In this document: positions 32,517-44,200 of the stretch, piece by piece
Position numbering within the stretch: the first letter of the stretch is position 1
Layout: every line of letters begins with the position of its first letter
DNA from: Earliella scabrosa
Taxonomy: Eukaryota > Basidiomycota > Agaricomycetes > Polyporales > Polyporaceae
Direction: 5' to 3'
DNA: 64,000 nucleotides
Assembly: GCA_022605405.1 (NCBI GenBank)
Contig: JABYQQ010000008.1
Span: 1,364,001-1,428,000, forward strand
The notes under the pieces: model-generated
Databases searched by the model: none
Told to the model about the DNA's origin: nothing
Seen by the model: only the letters and a program-made list of their open reading frames with translations
Made by a program: the position numbers and the translations under genes

Positions 32517-32864
32517 TCAGTTAGCATTACTCCCCATTCGTGTGTGCGTACTTGAGTGCCTCAAGGGAAGACTGCCAGTGGACGGGGGCTGTGAGTGGTA
32601 GGGTACAGACATGTCTCGGTGCCTGCGATGCACTACGCGTACATAGTACAGGTCATATACATCCGAGCCCGAGTTCCCACCACTCTCGCCACTGACTTCA
32701 TGGCCCTTGCCGTTAAGCTCTTTCTCGCCATCGCCCTCGTCCGGCAGCGGCTCGTAATTGGGAGCGCCCTCGTATGCTGCACCGTCTGCATAGCGCACGA
32801 AGTGTTCCAGCCTGTCTGCTTGTTCGGAGTCCGATTGTGTCGCATGGAGCATCCGAGGTAGAAG
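32517..32864 (-). pseudogene. Iwr1-like C-terminal relic
   Basis: An open minus-strand stretch contains RLEHFVRYADGA, NYEPLPDEGD and SDVYDLYY, an arrangement like fungal Iwr1 proteins, which help import RNA polymerase II into the nucleus and carry an acidic VYDxYY motif. No matching upstream exons were found, so it looks like a fragment. It could also be chance similarity within an acidic protein. Confidence 0.35.
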
Positions 32865-34410
32865 AGAGACGCACCAGCATTGTGTACGTTGGGCCAAGCC
32901 CAGGTCCCGGAGATGGTATATAGTCGGCGACCTGGTGCTGAAACCTATGTGATAGGGTGACGGCAAGGGCAAGGGCGAGGGCGCAGAGTCAAGACAGAGA
33001 CAAGCAGGCGGACAGAGCGAGGAGGTTAGAGCGAGAGAAAAAGGAGAGGAGGAAGGGATCCGAAAGATAGGGACTCGGAGGGCCAACGTGCACTGTCACC
33101 TGTGCGGGAACACAGAACGGTCCGGGTGACAGAAGAGACGACGCGCGTCGCGATATGAACACCACGTGATCGTGGTGTCTCGTACCGATTAGACCAGCAA
33201 TCGACGTCGTCCGCCTGCCATTGCCAATCCTGACCAGTCCCTTCGCCCCAAACATTCGAACTCGTCACAGCTGTCACCCGCGCGCGACGCGTACGGCGTC
33301 TGGGCCTATAAGAATCAGCTCTGGCTCCTCTCCCTCCTCATCCTCCTTTGCCTCCGACCACCACCATTCCCTCAGCACATCGTCTATCCCGTCTGGCCGC
33401 CCGCTGTGCCGAGCTGTGCGTCCTGCATCTCCTCCTACTCCTCCCCCTTTCCTGCTTGTCTATCTTCTTTCTGTCAACGGTCGCATTGCTCTCGAACCCC
33501 ATTCTGTCGGAGTCGAAAGCCTGGACGGCTTCACTTTCGAGGCTCAGCGTTCCACGCCCATCAACGGTGTGTGTTCAGCACATGTTGTGAGTATATGCGC
33601 TGACAAGTCACTAAATGTGGTGCATATAGTCGGGAGAAGGGCTTTTCCAAGGACTTCAACGCTGACCTGTCGCGAAGATCCTGACCTGGTTGACTGAGTA
33701 CGTCTACGGTCCTCACCCCGAGCCATCTTTGCACACAACTTCTCACCTCCACCAGGACATCCCTACCCGCGCGTAGTCGCCCTTGATCCTCGCTGCAAAG
33801 TAAGTATTCCACTTGCAGGTCTCATTCCTCGTCATCATGTCCATGTCAATGGTGAGTGACTTCGGATTCGTGCCTGTGCCTGCCCACTAAAACCGACACC
33901 TCGATGCAGACTGAACGCGACTCGGCGCCTTGAAGTAGGGCATCTCACGTGCGTATCCCCTCTCGTCTACTCCAAGTCCGCTTTGCTCGGACTTGTGCTC
34001 GTCTGCTCTCTATGCTCTCGGATTTGAGTAGTTTACGCCGTGTTCCCATGCTCCGTGCGTTGTATGCATTACCAGTTGTATACTAGGCTAGCCTATTACA
34101 ATGTGTTCTATTTGCTCTCCTGCTACAGAGATCAAATGGCGCGCGCATTGGCTTAAACAAGGGTCAGCATTTGTGGTGAGCCGCCATATGCAACGTGCAA
34201 TATTGCAGCCAGTGGTCTTGGGTACAAGGCGGTATGACAGCTGGCTGTCATCAGAGGTCGAGCCGCCAGTAGGGAATGGCAGCTATCTGCCATGTGTTCG
34301 GCCCGCAATGGCGACTGTCGACCGACAGTTACGCACTTCGAGCATTCCGCGTTATCTGCTGAAGGACGAAGACAAACATGACAGACGTCGACGGTCATGA
34401 CCATCGGTGG
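32865..34410. other. No gene recognised
   Basis: About 1.5 kb. The longest open frame (33221..33697, 158 codons) is Ser/Pro-rich without recognisable domains. Several GT...AG pairs exist but no consistent coding chain was found. No repeats or RNA motifs seen. Confidence 0.35.
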
Positions 34411-34963
34411 TCATTCCCATGACACGTTTGGTGATGCAGTTGCCTCAGCTTCATGCCGTCGAAGCCACGCCTTGATGCTGAATGCAAGCTCGATGGGGTT
34501 CATGTCAGGTGAATAGGGTGGGAGATAGATAAGCTTGGCACCTGAGGACATATACTATGAGGTCGGGACCCGTCGGGTTGAATGAGGCAGTGTCGAAAAA
34601 TGACGTACCACATTCAACCTCTACAATCTGACATATCTCCTCGTCATGGTGGATTGAGCAGTTGTCCATCACCACAACACTGCGAGGACCAGGATATGGA
34701 TTCAATTGGGGTGCATATAGTGAAGGGTCACTATACTGAAACATTGGATATGCGTGTTGAAGAGCTTCTACCAGCTGATCATTGAGGAACTCGAGAAACC
34801 GTTCCTTATTGACTGAGCCTTCCAGTATGTCCAGAGCAATAATCCCATCAGTGCTCAACGCGGGTAGAATCGAGTACCGCTGACCACGAAGGAATGTATC
34901 ACGACGCACACATGCTCTAATGAAGGTACAACTCAGTCAGACGCGTACAGCGGGATTAGTATA

Positions 34964-35136
34964 CATTGATATGTACCTAATGAAGGTACAACTACGAGTA
35001 CATGGTTAGCGAGAGCTCGGCGGGAACGAGAGTACACGAGGGATACTCACATTGATATGTACCTAATGAAGGTACAACTACGAGTACATGGTTAGCGAGA
35101 GCTCGGCGGGAACGAGAGTACACGAGGGATACTCAC
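34964..35136. repeat. 86-bp tandem repeat, two copies
   Basis: The unit, beginning CATTGATATGTACC and ending at GATACTCAC, is repeated back to back with near identity. The motif AATGAAGGTACAACT occurs in both copies and once more at the start of the insertion (about 34919). Confidence 0.85.
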
Positions 35137-35361
35137 CTCAGTCAGACGCGTACAGCGGAACTGAGGTGAGGGGACGCGGGGCGTAGGCTAATGTACACAC
35201 AGTAGTACAAGACGTGAATCGAGATACGAGTAATACAGGAGGTCCGAGACAAGCGCACTCGAGGCAGTGCACGATACGTACTAGGGAATGACGTCGCAGG
35301 GACTGGACACGGTCGCAAACGATCGGACGCACACTTGTCGCTAGTGACGCACGCTTGTCGC

Positions 35362-36062
35362 TAGTGTTGCAGGGTCTGGTCCTGTCCGGTCTTTTGACCC
35401 CTCTGGGGCAGGACCAAGGACCGGGACCGGACAGGACCGCACCCACCAGTTGAGGACCGGACTGACAGTCCAGTCCCAGCGGTCCTGGGCAGGACCGCGG
35501 TCCGGTCCAGGTCCTGGACCGGTCCTGGACCGGTGCCAGTCCGGACTGGTCCTGAACCGGTCCAGGACCGGTCCAACCACTGGAAACAAGTCAGCACCAG
35601 CCGGAGTTGAACTCGGGACCTCACAAAAAGGCCTTTGTAACACGAGTGTTCTACCAACTGAGCCAACAGTTTATTGATAGACATACAGCCACAGCCAGCA
35701 TGATAGAACGGCGCTCAGATTAGATTAGATCAGATCGGAGCCATAGATAAACACGTTATCTAGGTGTGACATAAGCTTGGTATGGGCTCTATTGATGGAC
35801 ACTACAAAAATGGCCCATAGAAATTCGAAGAAAATCGATAAAATCTCCGAAAACTTACTGTATATAGTACTCTATTGGAGCAGTCATGGACCGGTCCGTA
35901 CCAGTCCTGACCGGTCCTCTACAGGTGGCTGCCTGTGTGAGGACCGGACTGGGACTGCAGGACTGGACCGATGGGATCAGTCCCGGTCCGGTCCTAGTGG
36001 GGTTCGGTCCCGGTCCGGACTGCGGTCCTTGATCAGTCCTGGGACCGGACCCTGCAACACTA
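35362..36062. mobile_element. hAT-type MITE (701 bp)
   Basis: TIRs TAGTGTTGCAGGGTCYGGTCC at both ends. The 8-bp duplication CTTGTCGC lies at 35354..35361 and 36063..36070. No transposase is present. The interior next to each end is built from repeats of GGACCGG. A tRNA-like segment lies in the middle. Confidence 0.88.
35595..35669 (-). other. tRNA-like sequence with A and B boxes
   Basis: The minus strand reads TGGCTCAGTTGG (A box, 35654..35665), 39 nt later GAGTTCAACTCC (B box, 35603..35614). The flanks do not form a proper acceptor stem and the anticodon arm is poor, so it is more likely a tRNA pseudogene or SINE head than a functional tRNA. Confidence 0.45.
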
Positions 36063-36573
36063 CTTGTCGCGGGATTCCGCCGCGCTGGCGCGCGTGGATC
36101 TTCAACATGCTCTGCCCACCGCCGCCCAACCTCTCCGCCGTTGATTTGTCGAGTCGTCCACACTCGACTCATCAAGCCACACGAAGTACTCCGCTGGTAT
36201 ATCTCCCACTGAGCGTACCATGACGCGGTATTTTTGCATGTCAGAAACCGAGCAAAATATCGGCTTCAACACGGTAGTTAGCCGCGATTGGAGTGGGGAT
36301 AACTGGGGTGAGCGCACAGGGAAAGAACGGGTCGTCTTGAGCATTTTCCTCGGCGAGTGGAATGGTGCAAGGGCGGGTGAAAAAGCCGGGTTGGACCAGG
36401 GTTCAGATATCCACTGTCATCGGACGAGGGATATGTTGGGCGTCTTGCGCGGGCTTTCTGGACGTAGGTAGACCACGAGAGGTTGCACGAGAGGGGTAGT
36501 ATTCAGATAACAGAGACGGGGTCATACATGTGTAGTAGAGAATTCACGAGTCCGCGGTAGGGCCCCGTCGCAG

Positions 36574-36747
36574 TTAGAGACGGCACCGCCGCTTGATGCG
36601 ATGGGTATCGACATCCTCGTATTCGAGCTCGGACTGCTCAGCGTCCTCGTCCTCGTCCTCCTCTGAGCTGGAACAATCCCCGTCCTCGTCCGAGTCGTCT
36701 TTGTCGTCCTCCGAGCCCACAGCCGAAGCCTCGTCGCTGCTGGACAT
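36574..36747 (-). CDS. Small acidic hypothetical protein
   Basis: A 57-codon frame from ATG 36747, almost entirely Ser/Asp/Glu, ending HRIKRRCRL and a stop. It may be the last exon of a larger gene or a chance frame in a repeated GAC/TCC sequence. No family recognised. Confidence 0.2.
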   Translation of the reverse strand: MSSSDEASAVGSEDDKDDSDEDGDCSSSEEDEDEDAEQSELEYEDVDTHRIKRRCRL

Positions 36748-37246
36748 CAGGAAAAATCCCCCTACCTGATTAGCAGAGATTCTGGAGAATTGTGTCAAAG
36801 TCGCTGCAGATTAGCAACTGTGTTGCAATTGGAAAAATCGTTTAGGGGGCCTGAATAATTTTGAGAATTATGACAAATTGCAAGGAACTGCGAACAGATT
36901 GATAGGACGTTGGTCACAACTTTGCACTCATTCAGCTACACATCATCAGGAAACGCTCGGGTCTCATGGTAGTGCTACATAGTCTACATAGCAGCTGTAG
37001 TCTCATAGCGACCCCCCCTCCTTGTCGTGCTATGTAGGGCTTCTATTAAACGCTGTAGCGCTATGTAGCGTGATGTAAACGGGTATAGTGTCTATTGATG
37101 ACACTGGATATAGTCATTCATATGCCTTGATAGCCGGCCAGCACTGCGCACACACGCAATACGCATATGGCAATACCAACAAGAGCGCATGACATTCAAG
37201 AAGTACAGAAAGACAATACTAGTACATGCGCGGGTAAGAGGACACT

Positions 37247-40200
37247 CTACATGCCACCGGAAATGGCCTGTTGCTTTCGGAGGCGGTATGCTGTAATGGC
37301 GCGGTCGATATCCGAGCTCGAGATAGCATCGTTATCGTGATGTTGAACAGGAGGGGCCTTTGCTTGCGCGCTGGGAAGCACATAGCCAGATCGGCGCGCT
37401 TGAGTGGGTCGGTCTGTGGTATGGTACTCACCGACCAGTACGAGCAATCTGTCTGCCAATGTCAGTGACGATCTTGTCTTCTTCGGACTTCGCTTCGAGC
37501 TCTTCAAGCTTGGCGACGTGCTCGGCATAGACTTTGCCGTAGGCACCCTTGTCGAAGCGGACACTATTGAAGACGCCTGACTTCCATTCGCCAATGGCAC
37601 ACTGAATCTGCATGACATGAGCCGGCGTCAGTGAGCGTGGTCCCAAACGGATGTTGACGACATCCGTACCGCAGTGAGAGCCAATGCTATCCCAGCCAGG
37701 GGGAAGTTACGATAGAGATCTTGATGAATTACGCTGTCGTCGGCCGGATTCTTGTAGTAGACCTTGTTGACGACCATCTGGATGATCGGGGCCTCATATA
37801 GACCGTCGAGCTGCTCGGGATCCTAGAGGATGAAGCCACATGCATTAGCATCGATAGTGCCGTAGGGTCAGGTCATACGACCGGTCAATGACTGGAAAAT
37901 AACCGTAACTGATGTGTAAATTACCTGACCATAACCGCTTACCATCAGTTATGGTTATGGTTATGGTCACGGTCATTGAGAATGACAAAGATTGTATATC
38001 TGCAGATGACTGGTTATGACCAGTCATATTTTACCTGCTAAGACCAGTCATGACTGGTCATTGACTGGTTATATAAGAGACATCAACTGATCAAATACAA
38101 TGTACAATGGAAACACTTGAAATATATTAAATTCAGCAGCTCTGGCATGTGGAACATACCAGTCTCTAGTTAACTCTGGTCTAATAAAACAGATCAAAGA
38201 TGCTCAGTGCTGTCTATAGACAGACTGAGTGACAGACCAATATTCATATCAATATCAATCTATGTAGATACAGAAGGCTCTCTCCAGTAATAAGCATGAA
38301 AATTACTTCTGTATTACATTTAAGATGTTTCTCTAACCTGGTGGACCTAATGACTGGTCTTAACTTGCTCTGACCAGTTATGACTGGTCATAACTGCATG
38401 TTCAGTCATGACCGGTCAATGACCGTGACTGGACCGTAACTGAACTGATGATAACCTGACTGAAAGATCAGTCAGGTCATGAGCCGTCTGCTGAAGATCA
38501 GTCATGGTCATGGTCATGGTCATGGCCCAGAGGGGTCAATGACCTGACTGGACCTGTCCCTGCGGCACTAAGCATCGAGACCGAGAAGCGGGCGTAAGAC
38601 GCTACCTTGTACGTGAACCGACGGTTTTTGAGAAGGAAGTCTGCCCGCGTCTCGTTGAAATTCGCCTCCGGAGATGTCGCATCGGGCGCTGATTTGAAGC
38701 CATATGAGGCTTGGACAAAGGACCGGGCGGCAGTCTTGTACTCGCTTCTAAGGTTCCATGAATACCGAAGGATCTAGAAGAGGATGTTAGCACAGGAAGA
38801 CGGTGTGCAAATCAGTGCTGACTAATTCAATGACGCGGTCGTCGGGCGCAAGGTCGATGCGCAGGTCTTGTGCGGCCTGAGCCCAGGTCTTTTTTGCCCA
38901 GGTCTTCTCCGTAAGCTTGTTCGGGTAGGCATTCTTAATGGTGAGATTGGCTTTGTAGAGGGTGATGGCGCGATTGAGGATCGCCTGAGCGCGAGGTTCG
39001 TAGTCTCGTGTACCAGAAGACTTTGCATTCGGCTGCCGTTGAGCCATTTCGACACTGGCCATGGGCTCGGGAGAGCGAGAGCGAGAGGGCGAGGGCGAGG
39101 AAATGCGATGATGCTGGGCAGGATGTTCCTCGTCAGAGGGTGAGTCCGAGCGAGTCGCGTGGGATGCGGCACGGGAATTTTGAACATGCAGTGCGCGATC
39201 TAGGTGGGTTTGATCACCGTCGGGGCCCTTGTCGTGGCCCTCGTCAAAGTTCCAGGAACCTGTACCAGTATGGTCATCCTCCGCGGCTTCAGGATCGTCT
39301 TTCATCTCCGCCAAGGCCTCCGGGTCAAGCAGTTCGTAGGGCTGATGGAGGTCAGGCTCGCCTTCATGATCGTCGAACATGCCATGATACGCCACATTGC
39401 GAGCATGTTGGCGAGGATGTATGTCGTAATCTTCGAAGGGTGGATCCTCATCATGTTCCTGGACGACGGAATCAGCTGGCAAGATGTCTGGTCAGCGGTA
39501 TGCAGTATGAGATTGAGAAAACGGCAGTGCGTACATGGGTTGGACTGGTGAACGCTCGAGGAGATTCTCGGGAGCTGTCAATTCCACTGAGCAACAAACC
39601 AGTTCGTCTCATTGGAGAGCACTCACCTCGCCGACGTGCTGAGGGACTGGTAGCTGCGATATGTTGTACCGTATGACATGAGGTTGGGGACGAGGGGCCA
39701 GAGGCGGGCGCTGAACAAGCTGAGGGGCCGGTGCCTGCTGGTACGACGACAAGCTCGGTGGGGCTGGGTGAAGCGCCTTCGGAGTTGCAGACCCCGTCTG
39801 GTTGCGCAGGGGATGCGGCAGCGTGGTCCCATGGCTGGAATGTGTCAGGCTCTGGCTAGAGGTTGCGCGATGAGACGCTGGAGTCTGGAGGGAATTAGTG
39901 TCGACTCGGATGACAGAGGGGACATTCCATCCCCGCACCTGCTGGGTGTTCACGCGAGCAGGAGTTTGGAACGGGTTGCGTGCATTTGCCAGCCGTTGTG
40001 CAGAGGCCGGGGAGAGACGACGGCGGGTCTGGAGAAGAATGTAGTAAGTCAGGATGTATCGAGGATGAGAACTAGCATCGCTAGGGGTGAGCACGGATCA
40101 GACATACCTATAGGTCACAGTCTAGGTACCTGTGAAAATACCTGTAGGTTTGGATCAGTGTGGATCTGGATCAGTGCAGATCTTGATCTGTACGGATCTG

Positions 40201-41005
40201 GATCAAGGAAATATATTTATTGTTCTCTACAAACATACTTGATTTGTTGAGAAACACATAAATATGCATACTTGGAAAAAAAACCTATAGGTACCTGTAG
40301 GTACCCACACTAAATACCTATAGGTTTGGGTTTTGACGGATCTGGATCAGAGGGTCTGAAGGTACCATTACCCGTAGGTAGAGAGCTGTAGCTCTCTAGA
40401 TCAGATCCGTGCTCAGCCCTAAGCATCGCACTGGAGCGGGTGTGATAGCAGAGCTCTGGCGCTGACCCGTGACAATCTTTGCGGGCGGGCTCTTGGGTCG
40501 CGGTATGCCATCACTTGCGTTGGCATTGAGCTTGATGATGTTGGTCGCGCGAGAGCTCGTACGATTGGACGCCAGAGTTTGGATCTGGAACTGTGGGGTG
40601 TGCATAGTCAACACGGTGGACCGTGAGCCTCCACAAACCAAATACTAGTAAGACAGCGGTACCTCTGGGACTTTAGACGACGCTTCCTTCGTAGACACTG
40701 GTGGATGGTGTCAGGTGAGAAGTTGGTGGAGATGACGGTGACTCATACCTCCTCTATTCTCTCCGTCGGAGCCTCGAGCGCGTTTGTGACCGCCTCCTGC
40801 ACCCTGCTTGCGCTGGACTGCTGCAGCAGCCTGAGCGGCGGCTTCAACTGCCTCATCCTCTGCTGCAGCGAAGGTGGTCAGTGAGACAGGGGGGAAAGAT
40901 GCTGAGGACGGTTGAAGACGGCGTACCGAGCTGCTGGGCCCTTGCTGTCAACTTTCGGGCCCGCTTGCTCGCACGGGGAGGAAGCATATCGCTCTCTACA
41001 GGCAT
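37247..41005 (-). CDS. DUF6532 protein carried by Plavaka 2
   Basis: Eleven exons: 40927..41005, 40749..40862, 40663..40697, 40432..40590, 39627..40028, 39535..39574, 38823..39487, 38606..38773, 37670..37822, 37432..37607 and 37247..37370 (2115 nt, 704 aa). Start at ATG 41005; an in-frame ATG near 41075 is an alternative. The N-terminal half is disordered and basic (SKRARKLTARAQQL, KRARG). An acidic region follows. Then comes the DUF6532-like domain: AQAILNRAITLYKANLTIKNAYPNK, WNLRSEYKTAARSFVQASYGF, FLLKNRRFTYK, PIIQMVVNKVYYKN and IALALTAIQCAIGEWKSG. Two introns have hosted hAT MITEs without harming the exons. It is divergent from the transposase, with about 200 bp between the start codons. 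Function is unknown. Confidence 0.75.
37855..38570. mobile_element. hAT-type MITE (716 bp) in a DUF6532 intron
   Basis: TIRs TAGTGCCGYAGGGWCAGGTC. The 8-bp duplication AGCATCGA is at 37847..37854 and 38571..38578. The interior is dense in TGACTGGTCA, GACCGGTCA and GTCATGGTCATGG motifs. No coding capacity. Confidence 0.88.
40082..40421. mobile_element. hAT-type MITE (340 bp) in a DUF6532 intron
   Basis: TIRs TAGGGSTGAGCACGGATC. The 8-bp duplication AGCATCGC is at 40074..40081 and 40422..40429. The interior repeats GGATCTGGATC and CCTATAGGT. The duplication falls within the intron donor region, but the donor GTGCGA is preserved. Confidence 0.88.
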
Positions 41006-41201
41006 GGTGGATGTCAGAAAAGCAGAGTCGCGACGTCGACAGTTGAAAACGGGCCCAGGGGAGGCTTTGGTCATGTTTGTCTCCCTGACCGTTGCGTGCT
41101 TGTCAGCCTCCCCTGAATTGCCTTTCTGGGCCGTGGTCCTTAGTGCGAATTTACCTCCTGCTTGCCATATCTGCGCCGTTGCACGACTCGCTTGCCCCAA
41201 T

Positions 41202-44200
41202 ATGTCCCCTGCAATCATCTGTTTGGAATGTGGCAACCTCTTCACTACTCAAGGCAAACTCGGTCGGCATATAGGCAATACCCCAGCATGCCGCACGCAC
41301 TACGACGTTCTCTCGTCCCAACGCGCAGCCGCTGTCGAAATTCCTGAACAATCTCGCAGTCAGCACGCCGAGCAACGGGCAGGAAACGTCGCAGACCACC
41401 CACCTCACATCAGCAAGACCGCCGACCTCTGTAAAGTCTGTAATCTCTTAGATTGAATTTCAGAGGTCAGCAGAGATTCCAGAGCTACAGAGCCATCAGA
41501 GTCTATTTAAAATCACTGTATTCCGCATTTCTGAGAGGAATTACCTTGGTCTAATTTACCTGGAATAGCTCTGCATCTTCTGAAGTCTACAGCATCTGTA
41601 AACTCTGTCCCAGATATCACAGAGATTGGAGAGGTCGGCGGTCTTGCTGATGTCACAGCACGATCCCTCTCGAGCATTCATCCTACACCAACCTCCATCC
41701 CCCTCCGTCACCCCCACCAGCTCCCAAGCCTAAACGTCGCAAGGCCACCGTTGAGGAGGTCTGTGATGAAGATGAAGAGGATCAGCGTTGGGTGCACGAG
41801 GTCTATCCCGGGAGAGCTGGAGAATCCCTTGGGCAAGCATCAACATATTTTCAAGCGCAGCGCAATGCACAGAAATCGCGCAACGAACCGCCGCACGCAC
41901 CGTTTGCCGATGAAGATGAGTGGGGGCTTGTCCAGTGGTTGACGACCCGGACAACACAGACTGGCGTAGACACATGGTGCAAGCTACCGATTGTGAGTAC
42001 CCCTTGTCCATGAACCATGGGATAGACGTTGACAGACCACAGACACGGAAGCGAATAAAACCGAGCTTCAAGAACAAGGTCGCGTTCTTCAAGAAGGTCG
42101 ACAGGCTCCCAACTGGGACACCCTGGGTATGCGATATCATTACGGTTACCGGCAATCGTCGAGGACCAAACGGGCAACTACTCACCGAGGAGCTGGAAAT
42201 ATGGCGCCGCTGTCCTATCGGCCTCACGCGGGAGGTCATCGGCAACGCCTCGCTTGATGGGCATGTCTCCTACAAACCTGTGAGGGTCACCAAGGGTGGA
42301 GTACGGTATTACGGGGAGATGAACACGGCAGACTGGTGGTGGGGCGTCCAAGTGAGTTGTCATGTAACGTACATTAAGCAGGAATTGCCATACTCACTGT
42401 GGACTCCCATAGGACAATCTCCCACCTCAGGCGACGGTTGCTCCCCTCCTCCTAGCCTCGGACAAAACCCAATTGACGGTCCTGCACAGTGATAAGACTG
42501 CCTGGCCGGTCTATCTCAGTATCGGCAACATCGACAAGGATATCAGACAGAAGCCCTCGCGCCACACCTCGTTGCTCCTCGGCTACATCCCAGTAGCCAA
42601 ACTGAAGTGCTTCACCAAAGATGAGCGTTCAGATGCCGCATACCGGCTATTCCACATGTGCATGGCAAAGATGCTCGAGCCGCTCATCGAGGCTGGCAAG
42701 ACCGGTGTCCGCATGGTCTGCGCCGACGGACACATCCGTCTTGTCTTCCCCATTCTTGCCTCATACATCGCAGACCATCCTGAGCAGTGCCTCGTAGCAT
42801 GCTGCAGGGAAAACCGGTGTCCGCGCTGTGTTGTCCCACGCGAAGAGCGTGGGGACCTCGATGAATACCCACTACACTCACAAGCCGCGACTGTGGACAT
42901 CCTACGACGGACCGACGAGGGAGACACTCTCGACAAGTACGTCGACCAGGGCCTCTGCCCCGTGTTCCATCCGTTCTGGGCCGATCTCCCGCACACAGAC
43001 ATATTTGCCTGTATCACGCCCGACATACTGCATCAAATCCACAAGGGCGTCGTCAAAGACTACCTCATCAAGTGGGCGCAAAAGCTCGTAGGCAAGGACA
43101 CCCTCGACGCTCGGTTTGCCATGCTCTGCCAGTCGCACGGCCTACGCCACTTCGGCAAAGGTATCTCACATATCACTCAATGGACAGGCACCGAGGCCAA
43201 GGAGATCGAGAAAGTCCTCCTTGGACTACTCGTTGCTCAGACGGACACCGATGTCATACGTGCAACTCGCGCTCTGCTCGACTTTGTGTACTACGCGCAG
43301 TACCAAGTCCACTCTGAGACCACGCTGCAGTGCATGATCGACGCCCTCACCGACTTCCACCAGTACAAGGACATCTTCAAGCGCCTGGGTCTTCGGAAGA
43401 ACTTCAACATACCTAAGCTCCATTCCCTGCTCCATTACATTGACGCCATCCGCCGCCTCGGTTGCGCCGATGGGTTCAACACCAAGCACTCTGAACGCCT
43501 CCACATCGATTTTGCGAAGAAGGCCTTCCGGGCGAGCAGTCGACGCGAATACGTCGTCCAGATGACGACGTGGTTGCAACGCCAGGAGGCGATCGCTCGC
43601 CAGACCGCGTACCTGGATTGGATCCGGTGTTCGGAGGAGAACGACGAGGACTGGTTGGAGGATGAGCTTGAGGAGGGGGCCGAGGAAGAGGACGACGAGG
43701 GCGAGGAGGCAGGAGGGGTACACGATGGTGCTGGGGAAGGCGACACGGCTCCTGGGAACGCGCGCGCTATGGAGGACAGCGAAGGAAGCATCAAAGACGT
43801 AAAAGCGCTGCGCAAGCTGATTCACTCGAATGTCGCGCGCGCCTATGCACTACCTCTCTCTCCCACCGCGCGCCGTGTCTCTGCCACAATGCTCAGCACC
43901 GACTACGGCGCCGCTCAACTCATAGAGCATCTCAATCTTTTTCTACACACCCACTATCCTCATTCCGCGCGCGCCATTCTCGCCACCCCGTTCAATGTAT
44001 ATCACTACATGCATCTCCTCCTCCCACCCAACATCCACATTCCCAACAACAAGCGCATTTGCAAACTGCGTGCCAGCCCCTTCGTGCCACGCCTGCGCAA
44101 TCGTCAGGCACGACCTGCGCATTTTGACTGTGCGCTGTTCGTGGAGGATCGGGAGGTCTACCGCCACGAGGGTGGTCTCCAAGGTATGCCTCCGACTTTC

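Larger units (their letters stand above)
34919..36104. mobile_element. Unknown insertion with 9-bp TSD, carrying a nested hAT MITE
   Basis: It interrupts the DDE_3 transposase and is flanked by ACATGCTCT (34910..34918 and 36105..36113). Without the nested hAT it is about 480 bp. No strong TIR is visible; only TGAAG-type similarity links the ends. A 9-bp duplication fits a Mutator-like element, but there is no coding sequence to confirm this. Confidence 0.6.
34411..36344 (-). pseudogene. DDE_3 (Tc1/mariner-like) transposase, broken by an insertion
   Basis: Two blocks on the minus strand. Upstream, 36105..36344 encodes a stretch ending YFVWLDESSVDD and RRRGWAAVGRAC, giving the first catalytic Asp. 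Downstream, 34609..34918 and 34411..34541 (67-nt intron between) encode RRDTFLRGQRYSILPALS, VVVMDNCSIHHDEEI with the second Asp, and [19 protein letters not shown] with the Glu. The blocks are separated by 34919..36104 and share the 9-bp repeat ACATGCTCT (+ strand) at the junctions, so the insertion explains the break. The start of the gene and its helix-turn-helix region upstream of 36344 were not resolved. All three acidic residues survive. Confidence 0.75.

Noticed and set aside
33221..33697. 158-codon Ser/Pro-rich frame
   Set aside because: No recognisable domain, poor start context, and no exon chain on either side.
35595..35669. Functional tRNA gene
   Set aside because: A and B boxes are good, but the acceptor and anticodon stems do not pair properly and it sits inside a MITE.
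41408..41652. The MITE acting as an intron of the Plavaka 2 transposase
   Set aside because: No GT/AG pair within or next to it joins the two coding pieces in the required phase.
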